A DNA stretch of 39,741 bases from Psychromonas ossibalaenae ATCC BAA-1528 (GCF_000381745.1 NZ_KB907013.1:1-39741), one strand, 5' to 3'. Positions 1 through 9,023 are shown, counted from the first letter of the stretch. Program-made: numbers and translations. The notes: a model not told the origin generated them from the letters alone.

Positions 1-198
1 CTTTGGTCCGTAGACATTATGCGGTATTAGCAGTCGTTTCCAACTGTTGTCCCCCACAACAAGGCAAATTCCCAAGCATTACTCACCCGTCCGCCACTCG
101 TCAGCAAAATAGCAAGCTACCTTCTGTTACCGTTCGACTTGCATGTGTTAAGCCTGCCGCCAGCGTTCAATCTGAGCCATGATCAAACTCTTCAATTT
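1..198 (-). rRNA. rrs: 16S ribosomal RNA, 5' end (partial)
   Basis: Read on the minus strand, this matches the start of bacterial 16S rRNA. The mature 5' end (AAATTGAAGAGTTTGATC) lies at about 198 and is followed by the universal ATGGCTCAG and ACGCTGGCGGCAGGC segments and GTGGCGGACGGGTGAGTAA. Only the first ~198 nt are present; the rest of the gene runs off the left edge. The variable helix near 130-60 (GCTTGCTATTTTGCTGACGAG) is of gammaproteobacterial type. The gene follows gmhB in the same direction, the same order as gmhB-rrnH in E. coli. Confidence 0.97.
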
Positions 199-560
199 AA
201 AGTTTAATGCGGTTTCTTTTTCGTAAGAAAAAGAGAACCTAGCTCAATATTACTGACTAAAACTAATCACCGAAGTGATTGGTTATTCTGAATTAATGAA
301 TTAATTCGTGTGTCACTACTATTGATAATGTAACTCTTTCACGAAGTGAAAAGTTACTATGATTTTTTTTGAAATCACATCAACAATGAATGTCCACACA
401 GATTGTTTGATTAAATTGTTAAAGAGCGTGCCTTTCGGCGAGGTGCGATATTACGTCACCAGCGAACAATGTCAACAGTATTTTCTTGTTAATCAACGTT
501 TAACGTTATTAACAAGCTACCTATTTCGTTCTCAGTCATTGGCGTTGAAGCCCGTGTCTG
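199..560 (-). other. rRNA operon leader with boxB-boxA antitermination signals
   Basis: This is the transcribed leader between the promoter and 16S, on the minus strand. A boxA (GCTCTTTAACA) sits at 427-417, followed by AATTTAATCAAACAATCTGTGTGG, nearly the same as the E. coli rrn leader downstream of boxA; NusB-NusE bind there to prevent premature Rho termination. Just upstream at 439-430 is a boxB-like hairpin with a GCC/GGC stem and a GAAA loop. Other leader hairpins: 331-355 (stem TAACTcTTTCAC), 262-283 (stem ACTAATCAC) and 211-239 (stem around TCTTTTTC). An open frame on the opposite strand at 359-709 lies wholly inside this leader and is not a gene. Confidence 0.85.
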
Positions 561-660
561 TGGGGTCGCATTATAGGGATTGCGCGTTCATTGGCAAGTA
601 TTTATTGCACAAAAACGGGTTATTTTTGCAATTAATTTTTATACCTCTCTTGCAAACAAC
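561..660 (-). promoter_or_regulatory. rRNA operon P1-type promoter with UP element
   Basis: On the minus strand the -35 is TTGCCA (597-592) and the -10 is TATAAT (575-570), spaced 16 bp. The discriminator GCGACCCC is GC-rich and the predicted start A is at 561. The -10 and downstream sequence (TATAATGCGACCCCACAGAC) closely follow E. coli rrnB P1, so ppGpp/DksA control is expected. An A/T-rich tract upstream (598-655) fits an UP element. The gmhB stop codon is only about 100 bp further upstream. Confidence 0.85.
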
Positions 661-681
661 TTACCCACAGAACAGAGGTAG

Positions 682-690
682 TTATCCACA
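682..690 (+). promoter_or_regulatory. DnaA box (consensus), with a near-consensus copy at 661-669
   Basis: TTATCCACA at 682-690 is a perfect DnaA box. TTACCCACA at 661-669 differs by one base and has the same orientation. Both lie between the gmhB stop codon and the rrn UP element. Binding by DnaA is inferred only from the sequence; chance occurrence of one copy is possible, but two copies 21 bp (two helical turns) apart are less likely by chance. Confidence 0.4.
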
Positions 691-703
691 AAGTTATTCG
701 TTT

Positions 704-1261
704 TTATAATTGTTCAACAACTGCAGCTAGGTCGTCAAATACTGCATCAGCAAGCTCTTGGCCTTTTGCCGTTATCTCTTTGCCTGTTTTTACTAAATAG
801 TTAGTTTTTACCCCGGCTGCGATCCCTGCCTGGATATCTGATACTTTATCTCCAACTAATAGTGATTTGCTTACATCTATATTGAGTTCTTCAACTGCAC
901 TAAGCAGCATACCCGGTTTAGGTTTACGACAGTCACAATCAATTTTAAACTCACCGATACCTTTTTCAGCATGATGAGGACAATAATAGATGCCGTCTAA
1001 ATCAACGCCTCTATCCGCTAATGACCAGTCCATCCATTCCGTTAATGTATGAAACTGTTGTTCAGAGAAATAACCTCGAGCAATGCCGGACTGATTAGTA
1101 ATAACAACTAACAAGTAACCTTTTTCTTTAAGTTTTTGACATGCTTCGATAACGCCTTCGATAAATTCAAAATCATCAACTTTTGCAACATAACCGTTAT
1201 CGACATTCATTACGCCGTCACGATCAAGAAAAACTGCACGTTTTCCATTAGTTACTGTCAT
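704..1261 (-). CDS. gmhB: D-glycero-beta-D-manno-heptose 1,7-bisphosphate 7-phosphatase
   Basis: GmhB removes the 7-phosphate from heptose bisphosphate in the cytoplasmic ADP-heptose pathway that supplies the LPS inner core. The 185-residue protein has the HAD motif I DRDGVMN (nucleophile D13, acid/base D15), motif II ITNQSG, the family zinc site CPHH...CDC (residues 93-110) and the C-terminal [11 protein letters not shown] motif. Length matches the family (about 190). A good Shine-Dalgarno (AAGGAA) precedes the ATG. The rRNA operon follows in the same direction, as in E. coli where gmhB precedes rrnH. Confidence 0.96.
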   Translation of the reverse strand: MTVTNGKRAVFLDRDGVMNVDNGYVAKVDDFEFIEGVIEACQKLKEKGYLLVVITNQSGIARGYFSEQQFHTLTEWMDWSLADRGVDLDGIYYCPHHAEKGIGEFKIDCDCRKPKPGMLLSAVEELNIDVSKSLLVGDKVSDIQAGIAAGVKTNYLVKTGKEITAKGQELADAVFDDLAAVVEQL

Positions 1262-1346
1262 ATTATTTCCTTCTTTGTTTCAGGTCTTTTAAAAAATGCT
1301 ATTATGCCACTCATCTCTATCTCCTACTATTTATAAAGAGTCTCTT

Positions 1347-1730
1347 ATGAAACGTTCTCTTATTGTTCTCTGCACTCCTTTATTATTAAGCGCCTGCAGT
1401 AATTTTGAATTTTCTTCTAATTTAGACAAAGATAACTTCGACGAATATTTTAAACCCTCACAAGTAATCGTTTATGAAAAACCTCAATTAGATAATCTGG
1501 ATTATGTATATATAGCAGGAGTTGAAGGCAGCAGTTGTCAGGAGGAGGAAATAGATCGTCCGGCTGATATCAAACAAGCTAGAACAAATGCACGTATAAA
1601 AGCAGCGGAGTTAAATGCTAACGGTATTGTGTTTCAGTCCTGCATCACTTTTGAGCAGGATGCAGCCTGTGTTTCAAACATTATATGTTACGCCAGAGCC
1701 CTCGATGTCACCTTACCTGCAGATGAATAA
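1347..1730 (+). CDS. rcsF: Outer membrane lipoprotein RcsF, envelope stress sensor
   Basis: RcsF senses damage to LPS or peptidoglycan and activates the Rcs phosphorelay. The start is placed at 1347 (MKRSLIVL), after an AAAGAG ribosome site, because it gives a clean lipoprotein signal with lipobox LLSAC (C17); a longer reading from 1296 would bury the signal. The 127-residue product keeps four cysteines in the folded domain (SSC, QSC, AAC, IIC), as in E. coli RcsF, where they form two non-consecutive disulfides. The domain segment IAGVEGSSCQ and the repeated Asn-rich KAAELNANGIV stretch fit the family. trmO starts 2 bp after the stop, an rcsF-trmO-proS order as in Enterobacteria. Confidence 0.88.
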   Translation: MKRSLIVLCTPLLLSACSNFEFSSNLDKDNFDEYFKPSQVIVYEKPQLDNLDYVYIAGVEGSSCQEEEIDRPADIKQARTNARIKAAELNANGIVFQSCITFEQDAACVSNIICYARALDVTLPADE

Positions 1731-1732
1731 TC

Positions 1733-2437
1733 ATGACATTTGAATCGATTGCGGTGCTTCACTCCCCTTATAAAGAGAAATTTGCCGTACCGCGTCAGCC
1801 CGGATTAGTACCCAGCGCTAAAGCACTGCTTGAGATCCTGCCTCCCTATGATGATATTAATGCTTTTAACGGGTTAGATGAATTCAGTCATCTATGGCTG
1901 GTTTTTGTTTTTCATAAGAATGCACAAACGAATGACTGGAGCCCCACTGTTCGTCCTCCCCGTCTTGGCGGCAATAAACGCATGGGGGTCTTTGCCACCC
2001 GCTCTCCCAGCAGGCCTAATCCTATTGGTTTATCATTAGTTGAATTTCATGGTATCAAACAGGAAAACGGCAAGATTTATCTGCAGCTGAGTAATATTGA
2101 TTTAGTTGACGGCACCCCGGTTGTGGATATCAAACCTTATATCCCCTATGCAGATGCAAAACTACATGCGTCAGCGGGTTTTGCTCAGCAGACTCCTGAA
2201 TCTCTGATGGACGTGCAGTTTTCAGTTCAAGCCCAGGAGCACATTGGGCTCTATAAAGACAGCCAGCCTGAATTAAAACAGCTGATTATCGAGGTGTTAC
2301 AGCAGGATCCTCGCCCTGCTTATAAAAAAAATAAACCAGACAGTAAAGTCTACGCAGTGCATCTACTCGATTTTAATATCTCCTGGGTTAATGAAGGCCA
2401 GCTTACAACTGTACTTTCTATCGAGTCTCGGATTTAG
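1733..2437 (+). CDS. trmO: tRNA (adenine(37)-N6)-methyltransferase TrmO (YaeB/TsaA family)
   Basis: TrmO methylates N6 of t6A37 in threonine tRNA using S-adenosylmethionine. The 234-residue protein contains the family signature around SPSRPNPIGLS and the conserved IDLVDGTPVVDIKPYIPY strand region of the TsaA beta-barrel, followed by a C-terminal domain ending in DSKVYAVHLLDFNISW. E. coli TrmO is 235 residues. Translation is probably coupled to rcsF, 2 bp upstream. Its 3' end overlaps the convergent rhomboid gene by 20 bp. Confidence 0.93.
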   Translation: MTFESIAVLHSPYKEKFAVPRQPGLVPSAKALLEILPPYDDINAFNGLDEFSHLWLVFVFHKNAQTNDWSPTVRPPRLGGNKRMGVFATRSPSRPNPIGLSLVEFHGIKQENGKIYLQLSNIDLVDGTPVVDIKPYIPYADAKLHASAGFAQQTPESLMDVQFSVQAQEHIGLYKDSQPELKQLIIEVLQQDPRPAYKKNKPDSKVYAVHLLDFNISWVNEGQLTTVLSIESRI

Positions 2438-2972
2438 CAAAATAATAACCGCTCAATGCCCCGACAAGCGCTCCCAGCAGGTGACTTTCAAAGGAGACTC
2501 CCGGGGTTGTTGGTAATACACCAAATACCAGTCCGCCGTAAAAAAACAGCGTGACCAATGAAATTAGAATATGCATAAACTTTCTACGCACCAACCCATA
2601 GACAATCAGATATCCCCAAAAAGCATAAATAACCCCGCTGATACCAATATGTATACTATTGCCGCGCGCAAATAACCACACTAATAGACCGGTACTGACA
2701 ATATGTACTATAAACAATACCCAGAATCGTTTTACATTATGTAAACCTATCAGTCCGCCGAATATCACAAAGGGCACAAAATTACTCAATAGATGCTGCC
2801 AGCTGCCGTGCAGGAAAGGTGCAAATACAATACCGGATAAATGCCCGCTTGAGCGCGGCACTATTCCCCATTGATTGATATTAAAAGGTAATAAAGCATT
2901 TAATACAAAAACCGCAGAACAGAGCAGCATAATGAAAAAACTGTATTTAGCGGCCAGTAGATTTCGTTTCAT
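2418..2972 (-). CDS. Rhomboid family intramembrane serine protease
   Basis: This is a compact polytopic protease of 184 residues with about six hydrophobic segments. Rhomboid hallmarks: HGSWQHLLSN (the H-x3-5-H-x3-N element of TM2), GISGVIYAFWGY with the catalytic Ser in GxSG, and FESHLLGALVGALSGY carrying the catalytic His and the glycine-rich last helix. Rhomboids cleave membrane-anchored substrates near their transmembrane segment. Whether this one belongs to the rhombosortase (GlyGly-CTERM) subgroup cannot be decided here, and no GlyGly-CTERM substrate is seen in the window. AAGGAC precedes the ATG. It is convergent with trmO and divergent from proS. Confidence 0.85.
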   Translation of the reverse strand: MKRNLLAAKYSFFIMLLCSAVFVLNALLPFNINQWGIVPRSSGHLSGIVFAPFLHGSWQHLLSNFVPFVIFGGLIGLHNVKRFWVLFIVHIVSTGLLVWLFARGNSIHIGISGVIYAFWGYLIVYGLVRRKFMHILISLVTLFFYGGLVFGVLPTTPGVSFESHLLGALVGALSGYYFAKSETR

Positions 2973-3132
2973 TTTTAGTCCTTATAATTCTTCATTTAGA
3001 AAGACAAAGTAACTGATAGCAGCAGTAAAATTAAATTATATTTATAAATAACATAAGAAACCTTTAGAAGTGGAGGTTCCGCTGTTAAAATCAGCCCTTA
3101 TTTTATACTGATGTGACCAATTAAGGATTTCT

Positions 3133-4854
3133 ATGCGTACCACCAACTATTTACTTTCAACTCAAAAAGAAGCACCAAGTGATGCGGTAATTGTCAGCCA
3201 CCAGCTCATGTTACGTGCAGGCATGATCCGCAAACTCGCATCAGGTTTATATACTTGGCTGCCGACTGGTTTACGTGTTTTACGTAAAGTTGAAAATATC
3301 GTACGTGAAGAGATGGAACGTGCAGGTGTTATTGAAATCTTAATGCCGGTTGTTCAGCCTGCAGATCTTTGGGTAGAAACCGGACGCTGGGATAAATACG
3401 GCGGCGAACTGTTACGCGTAAAAGATCGTCATACCCGTGATTTCGTTCTAGGCCCTACTCATGAAGAAGTGGTAACGGAACTGGTTCGTAAAGAAGTAAA
3501 CAGCTACAAACAGCTGCCGTTAAACCTTTTCCAGATTCAGACAAAATTCCGTGACGAAACGCGTCCGCGTTTTGGTGTTATGCGTGCCCGTGAATTTACC
3601 ATGAAAGATGCCTACTCTTTCCACCTGGAACAAGAATGTTTAGAAAAAACTTATCAGGGTATGTTTGATGCGTACTGTCGTATTTTTGAACGTTTAGGTC
3701 TTGAGTACCGCCCGGTAATTGCAGATACTGGCAGCATCGGCGGCAGTGCTTCACATGAATTCCACGTGCTTGCACAAAGCGGTGAAGATGCAATCGTATT
3801 CTCAAATGAAAGTGACTACGCTGCGAATGTTGAAAAAGCAGAAGCACTGACTCCAGCATTTGACCGTCCGGCACCAGCCGCTGAACTATCTGTTGTTGAC
3901 ACCCCAGATGTACACACTATTGAAGAAGTTTGTGCTTCATTAAATGTTGAAGCAGCTCAAGTCGTTAAAACACTGCTTGTTGAAGGAAGTGCTGAAGAAG
4001 GCCAGCAGGCACCGGTTGTTGCACTTGTATTACGCGGCGATCACAACCTTAACGAAATCAAAGCAGAACATATTGAAGGTATTGCCAGCCCGCTAACTTT
4101 TGCTAATGCACAGCAGATTGAAGATGCCGCTAATTGTGATGCAGGATCAATCGGTCCTAAAGGCCTGACTATCCGTACTATTGTAGATCGCTCAGCTGAA
4201 AAACTAGCTGATTTTGTCTGCGGCGCAAATGAAACCGGCAAACATTTAAGCGGTGTTAACTGGGATCGTGATATCAGCGATTATGAAGTTGCTGATTTAC
4301 GTGATGTTATTGAAGGCGATCCGAGCCCTTGTGGTAAAGGTACGCTGGCTATCGCACGTGGTATCGAAGTCGGTCATATCTTCCAGCTGGGTGATACTTA
4401 CAGCCAGGCAATGAATGCTGCAGTACTTAACCAGCAGGGTAAAAACCAGATGCTGACTATGGGTTGTTACGGAATTGGTATTTCCCGTATTGTTGCAGCT
4501 GCTATCGAACAGAACAATGATAAAAACGGCATCATCTGGAATGATACACTTGCGCCGTTCTCCGTGGTTATCGTGCCGATGAACATGAAAAAATCACACC
4601 GCGTTGCTGAACTAGCCGAGAAATACTACACAGAACTGCAGGCGTCTGGTATTGAAGTGTTGTTTGATGATCGTAAAGAGCGTCCGGGTATTATGTTTGC
4701 AGATGCAGAGTTAATCGGCATTCCACATACACTAGTTATCGGTGACCGCAGTCTGGATAATGGGGTCATCGAATATAAAGATCGTTTATCCGGCGAGAAG
4801 CAGGAAGTTAAGATTGAAGAAGTTATCGACTTCATCAAAGCTAAACTTGCTTAA
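3133..4854 (+). CDS. proS: Prolyl-tRNA synthetase
   Basis: ProS charges tRNA(Pro) in the cytoplasm. The 573 residues match the bacterial-type enzyme (E. coli 572). Class II motifs are present: motif 2 around [26 protein letters not shown], motif 3 around [13 protein letters not shown]. The editing (INS/YbaK-like) domain lies at roughly residues 225-400, and the C-terminal anticodon-binding domain includes VVIVPMN and [21 protein letters not shown] is preceded by AAGGA. A TATACT -10 lies at about 3103. A strong terminator follows at 4883. Confidence 0.98.
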   Translation: MRTTNYLLSTQKEAPSDAVIVSHQLMLRAGMIRKLASGLYTWLPTGLRVLRKVENIVREEMERAGVIEILMPVVQPADLWVETGRWDKYGGELLRVKDRHTRDFVLGPTHEEVVTELVRKEVNSYKQLPLNLFQIQTKFRDETRPRFGVMRAREFTMKDAYSFHLEQECLEKTYQGMFDAYCRIFERLGLEYRPVIADTGSIGGSASHEFHVLAQSGEDAIVFSNESDYAANVEKAEALTPAFDRPAPAAELSVVDTPDVHTIEEVCASLNVEAAQVVKTLLVEGSAEEGQQAPVVALVLRGDHNLNEIKAEHIEGIASPLTFANAQQIEDAANCDAGSIGPKGLTIRTIVDRSAEKLADFVCGANETGKHLSGVNWDRDISDYEVADLRDVIEGDPSPCGKGTLAIARGIEVGHIFQLGDTYSQAMNAAVLNQQGKNQMLTMGCYGIGISRIVAAAIEQNNDKNGIIWNDTLAPFSVVIVPMNMKKSHRVAELAEKYYTELQASGIEVLFDDRKERPGIMFADAELIGIPHTLVIGDRSLDNGVIEYKDRLSGEKQEVKIEEVIDFIKAKLA

Positions 4855-4882
4855 TTTCAGGTAAACAAACAGATAAAAAGAC

Positions 4883-4910
4883 AAAGCCGGTATTTACTAC
4901 CGGCTTTTTT
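4883..4910 (+). terminator. Rho-independent terminator after proS
   Basis: Perfect 10-bp stem AAAGCCGGTA/TACCGGCTTT with a 5-nt loop (4893-4897), followed by a T tract to 4910. It ends the proS transcript, 28 bp after the stop codon. Confidence 0.9.
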
Positions 4911-4927
4911 ATAAAATGAACAAAACT

Positions 4928-5152
4928 CTATTGAATATTTGCACTGCTGATCTGCGTCTCAAGCTTTTTGATATAGTTTTTTTGCGAATCCAGATTTAAA
5001 CTATTCTCAACCCCCTTCCACTGCAGTTTCTGATTCTCTACAGTCAGATCATTAATCTGCGACTGCTGAAAAACAGTTAAACTAATTAAGCCGCAGAATA
5101 AGATAACCAGCACTAAAACAGCATCAAGATGAATGTTAAATTTTTTCTTCAC
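4928..5152 (-). CDS. Small single-pass membrane protein with coiled-coil tail, unknown function
   Basis: A 74-residue protein I cannot assign. A short basic N terminus (MKKKFNIHLD) is followed by one hydrophobic segment (residues 12-28, VLVLVILFCGLISLTVF), then a polar, heptad-like tail (QINDLTVENQKLQWKG...KNYIKKLETQI) likely to form a coiled coil outside the cytoplasm or at the membrane surface. This layout resembles small divisome or scaffold proteins such as FtsL/FtsB, but no motif supports that. It has its own strand and lies between the proS terminator and the divergent pldB-like gene. The ATG at 5152 has AAGGAAGAAT upstream as a ribosome site, which supports that it is real. Confidence 0.7.
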   Translation of the reverse strand: MKKKFNIHLDAVLVLVILFCGLISLTVFQQSQINDLTVENQKLQWKGVENSLNLDSQKNYIKKLETQISSANIQ

Positions 5153-5260
5153 TAATATTCTTCCTTTGAACTTATAAATGATGAGATGCTTTCATTTCAC
5201 TAGAATCTCATTAGAATGGCAATCTTTAAATCTAAAAGTAAGATAACTGGGATTTCATCA

Positions 5261-6352
5261 ATGAAAATGCTAAAAATCTCAATACTACTGTTTTTTTCCT
5301 GCCTAACCCTCAGTGCAGTTACTATTGCGGCCGCCAATATGCTTAACAACTCTTTCCAGCTCAGCAGCGAAAAGCAGCTTGATGAAAACTTTAATTCGGC
5401 AATAAATAGTTTTTGGGAAAAAAATGCTCAAACGAGTTATTTCTCCGGTGTTGATAATAAAGATGTTCACACAGTCAGCATCAAAACAGGTAATAACAAA
5501 GCGATTGTCATTAGCCAGGGGCGTAACGAGAGCATCTTAAAATACAAAGAGCTTGCCTACGACCTGAGCAGCCAAGGTTATGATCTGTATTTAATTGACC
5601 ATCGCGGCCAGGGGTTTTCAGAGCGCTTAGGCGGCGACAAACATCGCGGCCATATCGAGCAGTTTCAGGATTATATTGTTGATTTTGATAACTATATCCT
5701 GTCACTTGATTTGCCAAAAGAGTACCAGCACAGTTATCTGCTATCACATTCAATGGGCGGCACAATTAGTGCTTTGTATCTGCTGCAGTATCAGCATCCA
5801 TTTCAGGCAGCTGTATTTTTCAGTCCGATGTTTTCTATCGATTTAGGCGGCATTCCGGAGAGTATTGCAAAGATAATTACCTACAGCAGCGCTGAAATAT
5901 GCAGCTGGTTTAGTGATCTGCCCTGTTATATTTTCGGCGGCAGCGCTTATCAGCAGAAATCCTTTATCGATAATGACTTAACCTCAAGTGAATCACGCTT
6001 TAACTCTGCATTTAATACCTTTGAGCAGTATCCGGAAACTCAGCTAGGCTCTCCAACTATGCGCTGGGTTGCAGAAAGCATTAATGCAGCTCAACAGGCA
6101 AGAAAAAATGCTGCAAAAATTATTGTCCCGGTATTAGTGATACAGGCCGGCGACGACTCAGTCGTCACGGCAGAGGGACAGAATGAGTTTTATGAGAACA
6201 TAACAGAATGCGCCTCGACACAATTTATTAATATTCCCGGTGCAAAACATGAAATACTATTAGAAGCAGACCAGTACCGGGCATCGGCTTTACACCAGGC
6301 TCTGCAGTTTTTAAACAAATCACAACAAGGTAAACTGACATGTACAAGATAG
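5261..6352 (+). CDS. pldB: Alpha/beta hydrolase, lysophospholipase L2 (PldB) type
   Basis: PldB-type enzymes hydrolyse lysophospholipids at the inner membrane. The fold signature includes VISQGRNES, the HRGQG oxyanion turn, the nucleophile elbow SHSMGG (Ser164 counted from this start; first Gly of GxSxG replaced, as is usual in PldB), a late acid in AGDDSVV, and the catalytic His in GAKHEIL. A hydrophobic N-terminal segment (ISILLFFSCLTLSAVTIAA) would anchor or export it. An in-frame ATG lies 45 bp upstream (5216), but the MKMLK start at 5261 gives the tidier signal segment. It overlaps yigL by 13 bp, repeating the E. coli pldB-yigL pair, which supports the name. Confidence 0.82.
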   Translation: MKMLKISILLFFSCLTLSAVTIAAANMLNNSFQLSSEKQLDENFNSAINSFWEKNAQTSYFSGVDNKDVHTVSIKTGNNKAIVISQGRNESILKYKELAYDLSSQGYDLYLIDHRGQGFSERLGGDKHRGHIEQFQDYIVDFDNYILSLDLPKEYQHSYLLSHSMGGTISALYLLQYQHPFQAAVFFSPMFSIDLGGIPESIAKIITYSSAEICSWFSDLPCYIFGGSAYQQKSFIDNDLTSSESRFNSAFNTFEQYPETQLGSPTMRWVAESINAAQQARKNAAKIIVPVLVIQAGDDSVVTAEGQNEFYENITECASTQFINIPGAKHEILLEADQYRASALHQALQFLNKSQQGKLTCTR

Positions 6353-7146
6353 CTATCTCAGATCTTGATGGAACATTACTGGGCGCAGATCATAGGATCT
6401 CTGCTAACACTAAGAACAGTATTCAGCGTTGGGTTGATGAAGGGTATAAATTTGTTATCGCCACAGGCCGACATTACATCGAAGCGAAAAGCCTGCAAAA
6501 ATCACTCGACATACCGATCTATTTAATTACTTCAAACGGCGCTCGAGTACATAACCGCGAAGGTCAGATTATTCATCAGCAGAACCTAGACAGTGATATC
6601 GCACAAGGGATTTGTGATACAAAGTTTGATGACGCAGTACAGATAAACCTGTTTACCGATCACACCTGGTACGCAAATTACCGCATAAAAGAACTGGACG
6701 GCATGGGATTAGAAGCCGGCTTTGACTGTGTAGCCGCAGATTTAAGCGCACTGGATAAAAGCAATACCATCAAAATGTTCTTCTGGGCAGAGCCGGAACT
6801 CTTACAGCCTATTTATGAACAGTTAAACGCCCGTTACGGTGAGCGCGTTAACCTTACTTTCTCATTAGAGAAATGTTTAGAAGTAATGCATGCCAGCACC
6901 AATAAAGGAGAAGCAGTTAAAGCGGTGTTAAAGGATAAAGGCCTGCAGCTTTCTGATGCAGTGGCCTTCGGAGACGGCATGAATGATGTGGAAATGCTCA
7001 GTGTGGTTGCTAAACCCGTGCTGATGGCAAATTCTCAGAAAGCTTTACGTCGGGCATTACCTAATGCAGAGCTGACCCTATCATCAAAAGAAGACGGTGT
7101 AGCAGTCATGATCAATAAAATTTTATCTGAGCAGAATAACTGCTGA
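6340..7146 (+). CDS. yigL: HAD-superfamily phosphatase YigL (Cof-type)
   Basis: A 268-residue Cof-type HAD hydrolase. Motif I is DLDGTLL (D8, D10), motif II ATGRH, the motif III lysine lies in NKGEAVKAVL, and motif IV is GDGMNDVEML. The C2B-type cap lies between motifs II and III (about residues 85-185). E. coli YigL dephosphorylates pyridoxal phosphate and sugar phosphates. It starts inside the end of pldB (13-bp overlap, ribosome site AAGG), so the two are translationally coupled. E. coli YigL has 266 residues. Confidence 0.88.
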   Translation: MYKIAISDLDGTLLGADHRISANTKNSIQRWVDEGYKFVIATGRHYIEAKSLQKSLDIPIYLITSNGARVHNREGQIIHQQNLDSDIAQGICDTKFDDAVQINLFTDHTWYANYRIKELDGMGLEAGFDCVAADLSALDKSNTIKMFFWAEPELLQPIYEQLNARYGERVNLTFSLEKCLEVMHASTNKGEAVKAVLKDKGLQLSDAVAFGDGMNDVEMLSVVAKPVLMANSQKALRRALPNAELTLSSKEDGVAVMINKILSEQNNC

Positions 7147-7468
7147 ATAACCTGCTAATCTTTCAGGTGTGCAGCGTCTCTGCACACCTGAAATACGGGG
7201 CATGTTCACAACAGAAAATCATCTACAAATACTCCCTCCATTGGTTGTTTTCATTCATTAACAGGAGCAGCACTGGTTCACAAACAAAACAAGTTAACAG
7301 TCGTATTTTGCGGCCCAAAAATCCTAAGTAAATCATCAATTACAGCTTTATTCCCATAAATAATTCACGGTTAACCGTTCTGATAGTGAAATATAAAAAA
7401 CCGCTGTTATACTTCAGCATACCAGCATTGTTTATCAGCCGCTTACTGTTTTCTAAATAAGGTTTTTT
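7147..7468. other. Intergenic region with a 14-bp perfect inverted repeat
   Basis: No gene is seen. Right after yigL, TTTCAGGTGTGCAG (7161-7174) and its perfect complement (7180-7193) are separated by 5 nt. No T tract follows on either strand, so this is either an atypical terminator or a protein-binding palindrome. A TATACT -10 at 7408-7413 may serve the lipoprotein gene starting at 7469, but the matching -35 is weak. Confidence 0.6.
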
Positions 7469-8998
7469 ATGCGTATATCTAGCTTGTTACTAAGTGTTCC
7501 GCTTTTTCTTACTGTTGCCTGCAGCTCAACACCACCGGAAAAACCGAAACCAGAACCCGAACAAAAACAGGTTATTAGAGAAGAGTTTGCAAAAATCCTG
7601 GAAGGTAACTTTAGAGGCCAGCTCAGCTTAGGAGACGGCAAAGGTTACTTTAAAGCTTGTGATACCAATGAAGAATTTCCCGTAGATGCCAACTTCACAC
7701 TTCGAAATATATATGAGCAGATCTCAGCCTCAAAATACACTCCTGTTTATGTCGAGTTCACCGGTGAAATTATCTTCCCTGCGAAAGGTGATAAAAAATC
7801 AGATGCCGCCATGCGTATTGACCGCGTACATCATATGGCATTAGCGAAAGCTTCACTGCAGTGCGCCAAACCCGTTGATACATTCCTGTTTAACGCCAAT
7901 GGTGATGATCCTTACTGGCGCCTCAATATTAATGATCAGCAGCTGTTTTTTGCCACAAAAGCAAGAAACCAGGCTTATAACGTCAAACATTCAAACTTTC
8001 GAACAACACAGATTAATAATATAAGCACAACCAACGAACAGGGTCAGAGGCTAAAACTGACCATCGAACCGGGGCATTGTTATAACTTAAAAAACAAAGA
8101 GTACTGGGGATATACCACCAAAGTAGATACTGTCTGGGGAGAGTTCAACGGCTGCGGAGAACCCGGCTGGCCGATCAGCGACCTGGTCTTCACAGGTTTT
8201 TACTTAAATAAAACAGAATCTAAAACGACTGACTTAACTTTAAACTCCAATTATACCGTTGAATATAAAGAAACGGTCGGCGGGCAGAGCACCACTAAAA
8301 CGGGATTCTGGAAAAGCAACTCTCCGGATCGCGTGGTTATCATGCTTACCCGTAGGGAGAATAAACAAATACGTGAAGAGATAAATTTCAACCGTTCAGG
8401 GTTAACCCTGGCCAGCTCTAGAATAAATACCAATAATATCATCACAGAGTTTGCAGCTTCCGGCCTAATATTTAATAAAATGAATGCGCCGGAAGGTGAT
8501 GTAGAGATTATAGATAACAGTATAAAACGTACCTTTACTTCACAGCGAATCGGCCCGCAGCCGGAAGTGGATCGAGAGGTGCAGAAAGCAGTTAATCAAT
8601 ATTTCAAGATTCACCGCACCGATCCTAAGAATACCAAATTCAGTTCAGTAAAATTCGATCTTAACGGAGACGGTATTAAAGATGCGGTTGTACTGCTTGA
8701 CTGGTGTTCTAAAAGCGGTTGTGAAATGCTGATATTTGAAGGTACAGAAAAAGGTTACCGTTTCTCAAGCCGCGTATCGCGTATTCAGGCCCCGATCATA
8801 GTTGCACAGAGTCAGCATTATTTATGGCAGAGTCTGCTCACAGAAAAGAACGGAGAATGGCTGAAGTTAGACTTTGACGGTATCAGCTACCCGATTCATA
8901 CCAGCGAATTAAATAGTGTCGATAAAGGCGCCTACTCCACCGGCGTGGTTTTATTTAATCAGGGAACACCAACCAACTGGTTCCCGATAAAAATGTAG
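7469..8998 (+). CDS. Large predicted lipoprotein with several domains, unknown function
   Basis: A 509-residue exported protein. The N terminus MRISSLLLSVPLFLTVACSS looks like a lipoprotein signal (C18), although the lipobox TVAC is not ideal; a Pro/Glu-rich linker follows. Residues ~30-240 hold two consecutive beta-rich repeats (FRGQLSLGDGKGYFKAC..., DDPYWRLNINDQQLFFATK...NGCGEPGWP) reminiscent of the COG3650/META-type folds. Residues ~250-340 resemble an NlpE-like barrel (YTVEYKETVGG...GFWKS). The C-terminal ~120 residues include DLNGDGIKDAVVLLD, an FG-GAP/VCBS-like metal-binding loop. Domain identities are inference. It is a single gene with its own terminator. Confidence 0.72.
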   Translation: MRISSLLLSVPLFLTVACSSTPPEKPKPEPEQKQVIREEFAKILEGNFRGQLSLGDGKGYFKACDTNEEFPVDANFTLRNIYEQISASKYTPVYVEFTGEIIFPAKGDKKSDAAMRIDRVHHMALAKASLQCAKPVDTFLFNANGDDPYWRLNINDQQLFFATKARNQAYNVKHSNFRTTQINNISTTNEQGQRLKLTIEPGHCYNLKNKEYWGYTTKVDTVWGEFNGCGEPGWPISDLVFTGFYLNKTESKTTDLTLNSNYTVEYKETVGGQSTTKTGFWKSNSPDRVVIMLTRRENKQIREEINFNRSGLTLASSRINTNNIITEFAASGLIFNKMNAPEGDVEIIDNSIKRTFTSQRIGPQPEVDREVQKAVNQYFKIHRTDPKNTKFSSVKFDLNGDGIKDAVVLLDWCSKSGCEMLIFEGTEKGYRFSSRVSRIQAPIIVAQSQHYLWQSLLTEKNGEWLKLDFDGISYPIHTSELNSVDKGAYSTGVVLFNQGTPTNWFPIKM

Positions 8999-9023
8999 TT
9001 CTCTGTATAAAGCACTTATATAT

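Noticed and set aside
359-709. 116-residue open frame on the plus strand
   Set aside because: It lies antisense to the rRNA leader, whose boxA, promoter and hairpins explain the sequence; no protein-like features.
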